The position numbers and the translations under genes were made by a program. The notes under the pieces are model-generated. The model made no database searches. It was not told the origin of the DNA and saw only the letters and a program-made list of their open reading frames with translations. Shown here piece after piece: positions 35,401-62,600 of a DNA stretch of 64,000 nucleotides. The DNA is from Epinephelus fuscoguttatus (Eukaryota; Chordata; Actinopteri; Perciformes; Serranidae): NCBI RefSeq assembly GCF_011397635.1, contig NC_064754.1, positions 29,306,543-29,370,542 on the forward strand. The letters are read 5' to 3'. Position 1 is the stretch's first letter. The number at the start of each line of letters is the position of its first letter.

Positions 35401-37292
35401 TGAAGCCCACTTCTTCAGCCAACTGCAGCAGATCCTTCCACCAAAGCGCTCCACCAAGACACTCTCCTGCCAAGATAAATTACACAGTGATAATCTGGCA
35501 TGTGTCTGTGAGCTTTTATGGCAGTAGAATATTAATTTGACGCACCCCACAGGACTTTGTGATTTTTAATTTCCTCTGTTAGTCTTCCACTGCTGTAGAC
35601 GTCACTGAAGTACAGCTCACCACCATCCTAAAGATCAAATACTATATCAAACATCAATATGTAGTCAATTGTTTTGTCTTCTGCTGCAGCATTCTCTTCG
35701 TGTTTTGTGCGATTTGACTATAAAGTGAGGCCAAAGCTCAAATCGAAAGCAGTGTACCTTGAGCACGCTGTAGGCTTCAGCCAGTACTCGCTTCTTGTCT
35801 GGAGAGAGATTCACCACACAGTTGGAACTGTGGCAGAAAAACAAATAACATTTCAACACATTTCTCTAGAATGACACAGCATTTACAAAACAAATGAAAT
35901 GAGAGTGACAAGAAAGACTTCTTACATGATGATATCAAATGAGCTCTTTTCCAGACCCGCTTCTGTTAGGGCCTCTATGTAGCCCTGGACAAAACTGACA
36001 TTGGGCTTCTTGTAGCCGAACTCTTTCATGTGATAGTCAATATATGTCCTGGCCAGTGCAAGCTAGGAGAGAGCACACTGTTGCATTTCAAGCTGAATTT
36101 GTAATGAGTCTTAAGCAGCACTTAGCCTGGCTACTAGCCTTCACTAACAGTCCAATGGGAGCAATTTTTACTTTTCCGTATTGATAGTTCACTGTGCATT
36201 GCACTGTAATAGTGATGTACAGTACCTGGTCCTCAGTCATGTCAACGCCAGTGACATGGCCCTTCTCTCCCACCAGCTGACTCAGCATGTAGCAGTCTCT
36301 CCCACTCCCACTGCCCAGGTCCAGTATCCTGCAGCCTTCCAAGCACTCTGGCACCACCAGACCACAGCCATAGTACCTGAGGGAGAAGGACATCCACTGT
36401 GAGCATCTGTGGATCAGTGTAAATACATTTGAAGCAACAACTGAGAGTGTGACAGCAGCCCAGCGACCTCGCGGTGACCTCAGGGTGCACTTTCTTCAGA
36501 GCCTGGCGGATGAAGGCAGGGATGGGCTGGGCTGGAGCCACACAGGCATTGCTCTTCAGGTCTGCGGAGCTCTTCAGCCTCTTGCCATAGTAATCCTGTT
36601 TGAGCGCAGGACAGAAAGCTATAGTTGCTCCTCATCATACAACAGCTTGTTATCAGTTAGCACATGGCAGGCAGGTAAGTACAGTAAACAGTGCAGTAAT
36701 GACTGGATGGATTTCCGGTGGACTCGTAACCCATAGTAACACTTCAAAGCTGTACTTTGGTCAATGAATTAACCTTGAGACTGAAGTATCACTGAAGAAC
36801 AGTAACGTTACTTAACTACAAACTATCAAGATTTAAAATGCTAATGTTTTAGCTAACATTAGCTAGGCTAGCTAAAGTGACATAACAGTATCGTAAGTGA
36901 TGCCCGTCAACGTTACATTACCTTTACGTCCACGTGAATGCTGCTGTCAACGAAGCCTTTTGCACACGACCTTAAAAAAGACGTTACTGTAAGTTAGCTA
37001 AAGTTACATTTAGTTAGCTACATGCTAACAGCTAACTCTCACTGGTTACCAGCTAAAGCACATTAAGATTTCTAACTTTATTCCACAGGTTCACAGTGAC
37101 ACGTTTTTATTTATTTAGCTCGTCATTAATGTGTCATTGCTATAAAACAACTGTCAAAGTATCCAGTTAAACGTTACAGGTAAGGGTTACTCTATTCATA
37201 GCTACTCACTCCAATGCTACATAAAAATACGGTGAGATAAATAAGATACGAGACATGTTTTGAGGATGCCCTCACCTGTTTTCTTCAGCCAT
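32405..37292 (-). CDS. as3mt: Arsenite methyltransferase (As(III) S-adenosylmethionine methyltransferase), 11 exons
   Basis: AS3MT transfers methyl groups from S-adenosylmethionine to trivalent arsenic in the cytosol, a detoxification step. Coding exons, 5' to 3': 37292-37276, 36970-36922, 36595-36468, 36376-36226, 36062-35926, 35827-35758, 35627-35546, 35466-35335, 33765-33626, 33536-33414, 32512-32405 (stop TGA 32407-32405). Frames close at every junction to give 378 aa (human 375). The SAM-binding motif ILDLGSGSGRD is at 82-92. The cysteines known to matter in the human enzyme (32, 61, 156, 206) are all present with a constant offset of 8: Cys40, Cys69 (YYGCG), Cys164 (SNCV) and Cys214 (GECLGG). 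The C-terminus is cysteine-rich (GGCCSTQSATCCK). The first coding exon is only 17 bases, and exon 3 uses an atypical donor, AG|GTCGCT. All other junctions are GT-AG. I am very sure of the identity. The last exon is assigned by frame and by the PGIVDPFEL/DPFKL-type match. Confidence 0.95.
33199..33222. repeat. (GT)n microsatellite in as3mt intron 10
   Basis: Twelve GT units between the last two as3mt exons. Confidence 0.9.
33766..35334. other. as3mt: as3mt intron 8, the longest as3mt intron
   Basis: Non-coding apart from the dispersed repeat at about 34275-34603. The remainder is AT-rich. Confidence 0.8.
34275..34603 (-). mobile_element. Dispersed retroposon-like teleost repeat
   Basis: Read on the minus strand it starts near GGAGCAGTGGTTAGCATTGT and CGCCTCACAGCAAGA, then runs through CCAAAGACATGCACATTAGG and GGTGACTCTAAGTTGACC to GCTGGGATAGGCTCC. 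This high-copy sequence is known from many fish genomes, and its head resembles a tRNA-like A-box region. The middle of the head is replaced by a C-rich run. Confidence 0.6.
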
Positions 37293-37980
37293 TGTCCAGA
37301 GAGCTGTCAAAGTCCACTGTTTGAAGAGAAAAGCTTTCAGAAGCTGTTTGCTCTCTGCACAAAGTGAACATTACAGTGTTCACTGCACTTCCTGCTAAAC
37401 AGCACACCCTGTCATTCACTGCCTGGAATCACAAGAATATGATAGATAGATAGATAGATAGATTAAGGGGCTGTTCTGTAGTTACAGAGGAGGAGGACTG
37501 CTTTTAACACTTACCTTTCGATGTCAGAAAGTTAAAAGCTACGAGGTGAGGACAAAATCCTGAAGCTGGAAAAAAAAAACTGTACAAATTGGTTTAATTT
37601 TGAAAACTATTAATCTTTTGAATAAAATTCAAAATGAGATGTTATATTTATTTAATTAATTATTTTTTTGGACGAAAGTTCATCACACATGATGTGTCCA
37701 AGAAAATCAAATGATAATTTATGTTTTTACAATTTCCTGCCATGATAAATGGTGTCATTTTGGCAAATGTAAAATCATTTTTATTTTACCACCGATTTTT
37801 CTTTGAAAAACAGTGGTAAAATAAATACAAGATACAATTGTTTAAATGTGTATGCCCCTCCCCTAAGCCAAAATAAAAATTAGAGTCCCTCCCCAGTGCT
37901 TGAAAAATTATTTGACCTGCCTCCTGCTTTTTGCAACCCCCCCCCCCATAGGTCACAGTCCCTAAATACTGCTAGGTACA
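37293..37980. promoter_or_regulatory. as3mt: 5' flank of as3mt
   Basis: Contains the presumed as3mt promoter, without an obvious TATA box or CpG island. A (GATA)n microsatellite is at 37440-37464. No coding sequence is seen. Confidence 0.4.
37440..37464. repeat. (GATA)n microsatellite
   Basis: About six GATA units, 148 bases or more upstream of the as3mt start codon. Confidence 0.85.
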
Positions 37981-38489
37981 AGTGGGGGAGAACGGGTCGG
38001 TTGGGACAGGGAGGCCAGTTGGGATTGTGCCTTTTTAGCAAGGGGCAACTTTGCCTATGCAATTCATCATGCTCAAACTCATTCACCCTCTTGACTTTCA
38101 ACCTCAAAGTGGAGACCTTCTGACTATTCCTCACATTATTCCAGTTTTGAGATCTACAGCATATAAGTAATGTTTTGGTCCTTGTTATTTTTTTCTTCTA
38201 CCATACTTACTTAATATACTTTGTTTTTATTTGTGCCATGTGAAAAAAAATGTTGGAAAGCTGATCTTCTGGCCTATCAGCTAATGCTAATGTGTGCTGT
38301 CTGAATTTTTGTTAGAAGCTAGCACAGTAGCCCAAAGGGCCCTTAATTATGCATAACTTTAAGCCTCAATAACATGTAAACGGTTGAGTTATATAAATAG
38401 TCACCCCCGAACAGTTGTCATAAATGTTCAAGTAACCTGTAAGTCATGTAAGGTTATTTTGTGTCCCATATAACCCCACTCTCCCCTAC
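37981..38489. mobile_element. DNA-transposon-like repeat with inverted ends
   Basis: The left end GTGGGGGAGAACGGGTCGG..TTGGGACA matches the inverse of the right end GTAGGGGAGAGTGGGGTTATATGGGACA in its G-rich blocks. No transposase frame is seen. It lies between the probable wbp1l polyadenylation site and the as3mt promoter. Confidence 0.5.
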
Positions 38490-38540
38490 AGCTTTCCACA
38501 AACGACAGAAACTCAGTCAGTCAGTCTTGACAGCTTGAAT

Positions 38541-41389
38541 TTAAAAGGGCATGTTTATTAAACATACATCCATCTTGGTTGTTGTAATAAATTGCTTATG
38601 ATCAAAACATTCAAAGAATATGTGCAAAACCACCTTACACACACTGGTGAGGAAAGAAAATATTGTCTTTGGCGAGATGCCCCTGATCGTTAATAAAAGA
38701 TCTACTGTGTTGTTAGTCAAACGTACCCTTCCAAAGAAATTAAATCTTTTCTTAACAGAAAAATAATACCCATTATGAGAGAAAAAAGTCTGTCCATAAC
38801 AATAAAGCTAATGATTTCATAAAAATTATGAAAGCAACTATTTGGTTCACAAACATGTTACAGAATATTATACACATTTCAAATATAAAGTGGTTCTGAT
38901 ATTTTATACAGTTCCAATAATTTTTCTTAAAGGATTCAGCCGATATGAAAAATAGCTCGTCTTGGTACCACACGTACCACAATCACACATAATCACTTCC
39001 TAGCTCACAAAAAGCATTAACATATAAAGCACTTTAGAGTGTGTTCAGGCATTGATGGGTGAGATTCAGTCATCTTACTGTGAACGTTACAATTTAACTT
39101 GTGCTCAAAGTTTTGAGAGACATCTTCCGTTGGATTGTTTTAGGGTTTACATAGAAATCTGTGAGAGCAATGGCTGAAACATTTGTGCTTTGCAGACACT
39201 GCACTGTGTTCAGCTTTAAGGGTGCTCCAAGAAAATCTGAACACACAAAGAAAAAAAAATGCATGACACAATGACATGTAGCATCGCCAAGTTCCAGTTG
39301 ATTTCAGAGAGGGCAAACAAAATATCACTGAATCTGTAAAAGTTTCACACAGCACATTCATTATATAACCAGTGGCATTTTTCATGGTACATTCATCATC
39401 AATTAACATCTACTGAATTACAGCTCCTGTAAAGGTTACGAACTAAAACATTCAAGCTCTTAAAAGCATTTCAAACTGATGAGTCTTCCTGAGAAGATAC
39501 ATTAACAGAACTATGCGGTCTTTGTTTCTATCCACAGTGCAGTATTATAAATATTGCTTGTTAACTTTAACGTTTGTCCATCATAGAAAAACACGATTCT
39601 CAGAAATATCCGGCTTTGCAAACCCTTGTTAACAGATATTCAGGCAACTGTCAAACTGTTATTCTATCACCTTATCTGCTTCTTTGTTTCCTTGTCTTTG
39701 CTTTTATTGTTTTGGTTTATTTTTTTAATCTAGATTAATTTTAATCATTTCTCATTCCTCAGTCCCCAAAGAGGTATTTTTCCACTCAACAGGCCGCAAC
39801 TGTTACTGACATTTTATTCTAAAATTGCCCCGTTGGGTTAAATGCTTTTATTACAAACAATGTGTGAGCTGTTTGATGGTATGGTATTATTTACCATTAC
39901 ACCCGGGGATGAATATCCCTTAAATTATGAAAACCCAACACTCATACACTAAATAATTTTTTTTTACCTAAAAGTGTAATTTCTTCTCTCAGATCAATTG
40001 CATTAGAGTGGCAGGGTCATCCATTGGTTAAAAAAAAAAAAAAAACAGTTAACGAGCCTTTTTAGTGAAAATCACACTGATCCATTTGACTGAAATCAGC
40101 CTTGGACCCTTCAGGAAGCTGCTATAAATGTTTCATCAATGAAGACCACATCAAAAGCATGGTAAAATGTGCTACTATGAAAATCCAACACAAAGAGTGT
40201 GACTGTTATAATACAGTATGGCTGGTGAAGGTGGTAATCTACTGAGCTGACTGACACAAAAGTTTGAGGTCTGATGTTGCCCATCTCAGGTGTAATCTCT
40301 AAAAAGCTTTATTTTCTTTTTTTTGGTTTTAGTACCTGCTTTCTAATGGTCTCTCAGTTTCACTGAAAACATTGTTCATCAAAGTTCTGCATTTTTTTGG
40401 GATAGGCACCTACTAGAAACACTTATTAAAATAATTTAAAAAATGATTTTGTACTAAGTTAATCTGTTGCATTCCCTACTAACAAGTCACAGAGGTCCAT
40501 TTCTTACAGATGTCGCAACAAAATCCTAACACACTAAATCATGTACTGCAATTTAAGACTGAATTAATGAAAGCGTTTTCTGTATTGTTTTTAGCTAACA
40601 GCTTCATTTATAAAGATAAATACACTTTGTGCAAAATAGGAACTGCTCACATGAAGATTTGTAAATGCACTTATACTCCTCTATCACTAGCGGGGCAGAT
40701 AGAGAGCAACAAAACACAGACACAAGGCAGAGCGGTTTTTAATTGCTGAAAAAGCACTTTAGAAGTATGAGTAACTCTAACGGGACGTCCCACACAGTCT
40801 TGTACTAGTGTCCCTACAGTATCAGTTTGCATAAGCACACACTGTGGCAAATCTACATTGCACCCATCCAAACGTTCCTGCTATGTGTTTTTTAACTACG
40901 TGATTTCCTGCATGCAGAGAACAGCTTTGCAGAATTGTTGCAAGCACCTGGTGAGAAGAGCTGCATTCATCCTGGGCAGTGAACGTCCTGACGTCACGGC
41001 TTCAGCGATCACGTCTTTGACTGTGTATCAGTAGCTTCCGTTGCATGAGAGGAAAACTAAAAGGACTGTTGGTGTGCAGTGTGAGAAGTCTCGATTGCCA
41101 CAGGCTGTTAAAGGGCTTGTTCCGCCCAAATATACACAGGTTAAGGCCACTGTTCCAGTGTGAGGACGAGCAGGCTTTCTCAACCTTTGGATTTCAGTCA
41201 TATTTAGCTGAGATTCCACTTCCTGCTCCCACACCTGTTTAATCAAAGATGCGCACATTCATTTAAAATACTCACTCAGAAACTATTTAGACATAAAACA
41301 CTTGCTCAGATACAAAAGCATATGTGTCCATGCTCTGTCTCAAGTGCTCTCTCCTTCCCTCTCTGACACGAAGGTGCGTTGTCTGTGTT
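38541..41389 (-). other. wbp1l: Probable long 3' UTR of wbp1l
   Basis: The 2.8 kb after the wbp1l stop codon are AT-rich, without transposons, and end with a minus-strand AATAAA (38559-38554) embedded in GTTTAATAAACATGCCC. A long 3' UTR is usual for WBP1L in mammals. The extent is inferred and no transcript evidence is available here. CYP17A1 and BORCS7, present at this place in mammals, were not found. Confidence 0.5.
38554..38559 (-). terminator. wbp1l: Probable wbp1l polyadenylation signal
   Basis: AATAAA on the minus strand at the end of a repeat-free AT-rich tract downstream of the wbp1l coding region. Confidence 0.45.
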
Positions 41390-57988
<16,599 letters not shown>

Positions 57989-58330
57989 TCCTCCGCGAAG
58001 TGGCTACAGCTCCGGCGAAAAAACACACACATGAAGACGCTGTTGTTCACAAACTATGTCCGAGTATCCTCAACTACTTCGCGGCCCCTGTGGCGCTGAG
58101 AGGCCGCTGCATGCGCCGCCTCCTCTGCGTACTGGACATTTCAACAAGGCACGGTGCTGGCGCAACTGGCTGCCGTCGGTGCCACTGGCTGATACAGCTG
58201 TTACACAAGCCGTTCCCTCAGCACAGCCACTCCGCCTCGGTCTGCTGGGTGTGGCGTGGGTCACCTCGACCCGATCCATGTGCGCAACGTGATGGGCGTT
58301 CAGTTGCGTGGATCGCCACTGGTTTTGCGG

Positions 58331-59629
58331 ACTGACGCGCGATTGGACAGTCCGGGCCAGCTGGGATGGGACTGACCAATCACTGATCGGTCCGTCTCTG
58401 GTGCATGGGCTTGTTATCTTCCTGGGTTCCCCTTCTCGTGTTTATGGGAACACATGTTCAGAAGACATTTATTGCCTCATGACCTTTCAACTTTCTTATC
58501 CTCCCGTATTACAGTCTGCTGGTAGTCAGTGTAAAAACAGATAAGTGAGTGGAGAAAGCCCAGTGAAAGTTGTAGTATGGCAGCCAGTTTATACTCCAAC
58601 TAGAACTGTCTTCCAAACTTTAGTCCTAAATGGACTTGTACTTGACCACTCAAAGGACTTTTTACACCATGAGTCACATCCACACACACATTCACACACT
58701 GCTGGTGAGGCTACCATACAAGCTGCCACCTGCTACTCAGTTTTTAACACACTCACACAACCAATGGAGCAATTTAGGGTTCAGTTTCTTGCTCAAGAAT
58801 ACTTTGACATGCAGACTGGAGGAGCCAGAGATCGAACCCTTGATCTCCAGATTAGTGGACAACCCGCTCTACTACTGAGTCGCAGCCGTCCAGCAACAAT
58901 TAACAACTGCACAGTTCTGATCACCGAAGCAAGACACAGGAACAGATCTGCTATTATTATTACTCTCTGGTGTATTTTATTATCATTACTCATTTCTCAG
59001 ATAAATACAGTATCAAGCATCTCCAATATTAAAATGTCTTTAAAACAGCCAGTTTACTCAAATTGCAAAATCACATAGTTTCCACTTATCTCTAGTGGCA
59101 TCTAGCCCTGCACATAGTCTTGGATTTACCTGTTTAAGTTTTGAAATATTCACCTTTGAAACTTTTGCTGCCAGTCTTATCTGATGGACGTTTCACAAAT
59201 CGACATAACACTTAACAGCAACTTATCTTGTAACAATGTTCTTGGTTACTCAGCTTATTCCAGCTACCTTCTGTTGAAGAAACCGACCCCGACAGCAATA
59301 TTATATTCACTGTATTGGACTGAGGTTGCAGCAGGAGTGTTAGAGGTGGACATCTCAAAACTTCAGCACATTCCACTTAAACAGTCTACGAGGACAGATA
59401 CAAGTGTGGTTAAGCAGGAAAACTATGTTACTATTGCTATTGCTATTTGAGTGAACCCAACCCTTTAAACTGTAAAATAAAATTAGCATTCAAGTCATGA
59501 TCTAAGTAGTAAACATTCTTAAAACTGTTTGTTGAGCATGATTGCAGTGTTCATTGTCATCATTCATCATCATCATTCTTCTATAAAACCAGTTAAGGCA
59601 TTCTGATTGGCTTAGTGATTGGCTACTCA
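58331..59629. other. Intergenic region and poll 3' flank
   Basis: Holds the SINE at 58626-58893 and the presumed poll 3' UTR. A minus-strand AATAAA at 58981-58976 could end the poll transcript, giving a UTR of about 650 bases, but this is a guess. Confidence 0.4.
58626..58893 (-). mobile_element. tRNA-derived SINE
   Basis: On the minus strand it reads GACTCAGTAGTAGAGCGGG (A-box), then GGGTTCGATCTCTGGC (B-box), CTGCATGTCAAAGTATTCTT, and a tail with CAAGTACAAGTCCATTTAGG. This is a widespread teleost SINE family. The A/B boxes differ slightly from consensus. It separates the poll 3' end from the wbp1l promoter. Confidence 0.8.
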
Positions 59630-62600
59630 TCACCAGTCCCTTTCATGAGGCTCCCTGTACGGTATGCCTATAAGACTAAACACATCTTTTTCTGTCAGTG
59701 TAGGTAAGGGAGTGCCGCCGTGCACCTTCACGCTACCCTGTCGCACCACATCTTTGTTCAGCGAGTGCTCCGATAAGCTCATGTGTTTTGTCTTTGCCAG
59801 GGCTCTCATTGAACGGTTGAAGTGTGCCGACCCGGTGAAATACATGATGGCACAGGCAAACTCATTGTAGGGCACAACAATGATGTCCAGCCGGCGATGG
59901 CGGTGGCCAGGTCCCGGCAAACGGCACACACCCAAGTATTTCTTCTGCTCGCCATTCTCCTCGTGGCTCACCAGGTCGTCTGTTAAAAAGCCTTAGAAAT
60001 AAACAGTTGGGTTGTTTAAGGTTTCACTTCAAGAAAACAAACCTGCAAATAAGACATGAGAAAATCCTTAACAGCTAAAGAGGAAGGAGCTCACCACTGT
60101 CATGGAGGATCTGTAACACCTTGCTGAAAACCCCCTTGTGGGATTTGCCATCAGGATGAGATATAAGTACATCAACATCTCCACATGTGGCCTTTCCCCG
60201 ACGGTAGGAGCCACATGCCATCGCCACCAGGCCTGGGTCTATGGCATGGGCCACGTCCTTCAGCTACACCCAAAACAGAGACAAAATATAAGCTGTCATC
60301 TATATGAGAGTGATGAGGGTTTTCTTTTTGTTTTGTTTTTTATCTTTGGCTTCTCAATAATAGAAAAGCACAGTGTTTATTTTGTATGTTCTCTTGTATT
60401 CCCCATGCCACTGGCAAACAAGTAAGCTCTTACCTGTCTGCAGCCAAATACTGGGAGGTAGGCTTTCTAAAGCATCACATATTATTTTGACAAGCCTGAG
60501 GGAGTACACATGCTTTAGTCATCTATCTAACGTGCACTTTCTATCTGGCAGCTTTGAAGGAAAAAGAAAATCCAAGTAATACAATATGAAAACAACTAGC
60601 GTTGTACTCAACGCTCTGGAGTGAACAGGTATCTGGCTAACTTAAGATGCAGCTACTTTTTTGAGTTTCAAGAGTTAGTTTTCCCCTTTGGGATGCCCCA
60701 CTTTGTGAGAACACAGTCTGCTTTTCCCATTATCAACCAGTCAAGGAAAGCTGACACAAACTTTTTCCTACCTCAAGCTTACTGCTTCCAAATTACTGAA
60801 GGTTAGAGGGAGAATCTTTTTCAGAGATATCTCACCTCTTTGTTCTTGACTTAACATATTAAAGTGGTGAAAGATGCAGTCATCATCACAGAATCATACA
60901 TGGCAAATGAAGACGCATTACCACTTTCTCTATGGCTGCTGCTTCTTCTCTGGGCATGCGATCCAGAAAGTCGTCGTAGTGCTTGAGTCCTATTTTCTGA
61001 GTGCTGGTCAGGTGGGCTTTTGTGCGGATGTCCTCCAGTGTGCGGAATCCCTGGAAGACAAATAATATTTTAAAGAAATTCTTCAAAGAATACAGACTGT
61101 TGTATATTAGACAGTTGCCTTCTGTTTCTTTCTTTCCTTAGTTATCAACCTAATTAGGAGTAAAAAAAAAATGACTTCTACTTCTTACAGATTCTGATGA
61201 ATGCAATGCATAATATAACAAATATTTTATGTTGAAGATCAGCTGTAGAGATGTCTGTCTTCTCACTAATAGAGTGGAACTAGATGGCACTGAGCCTGTG
61301 GTGCTAAAAGCGCCAAAAAAGTACATTTGAAAAACTCAACAGCAATGTCTCTTTCCAGAAATTATGACCCACTTACTCAAAATAATCTGCAGACCTTGTT
61401 GTGAGCAGTTCAAGTAGGAACTATTTTCTTCCTACTAACCTATACCTGCATCGCTGTGCAGAAGGAAGAGTGCATCTACTCATGGACGAGAGGTTCGTGC
61501 TCGAGATGTAAACATTAATGGCGTCCTCCTCAGCTGAGCTGTAACATTAGCTAGCTCAATGGTGCTAGGTGAGCTAGAGGCAGATTCATGCTATACTTCT
61601 GCCCAGTGGTGCAATTGGAGGATGTAGTTCAGTAGAGAGAAAATAGTCCCTACATGAGACTGCTAACAACAAGGTCTGTGGATTATCTTGAGTAACCAGG
61701 TCATGATTTCTGAAAAGAGACATTGCTGTTGAGTTTATGACCAATATTTCCAACACAGGGCACTTCACACCAAAACAATCTAGATTGATAAATAGCACTA
61801 GAGGTAAGAGGAAAAGTATGTATTTTTGATGTGGGGGTGTACTGTCCCTTTAAATTTGGTTTTTAAAGAGTTATATAAGAGTTAGATGCGAGGGTCTTTT
61901 TACGGTTTGGAAATAAACTTGTCCATGCTCTCTGGCGGATAAACTATGTATGGAAGACACTATTTCTTAGTAACCTGCCTTTCTGCAAGTCCTTGTTATT
62001 TATCAAACAATATACACTTAAACACCAATATCTACGCAATAAACTGATATCATTACTATATCAGCCCGGCTGATTTATCAGCACAGCTTTTATCCAGAGT
62101 TTCAATCTGGACCAATCTGGACTGTATTTCTATTATCTGTTACTACCCGCAGTTATCTTTTCACCAAGCTGTAAATTGTACTTTGATATGAGTAGCCTAC
62201 GGGTAAATAAAACCTGTTACCTGAAATATTCTAATTTAATGTGTGTCTTTGTGTCTTACCTGTTGGTACCACAGCTGTGCAGTTTTCGCTCCTGCACCCC
62301 AGATGTTAGTAAAAAGCTCCAACACTGGCACAGCCTCCCCGATGTGATCTAGCTTCCGCAGGTGACCGCTCTCCATGATCTCATCAATTTTGTCGGCCAT
62401 GCGTTTTCCAATTCCCGGGATCAGACAAGCCTCCTACAACAAATTAATAAAGGTTCTTATTCAAAAAGGAACATACCCAGAATAATTTGTATACTTGCCT
62501 GTCATACAACAAAAAGTACTTGATACAGTATATCCAACAAACATACACATTACTGACACTACCAACAACATAATATTAAAGGCATACTGTGCAGGATTGT

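Noticed and set aside
58000-58544. Overlapping frames on both strands upstream of wbp1l
   Set aside because: They lie in CpG-rich promoter DNA. There is no splice support and no family resemblance.
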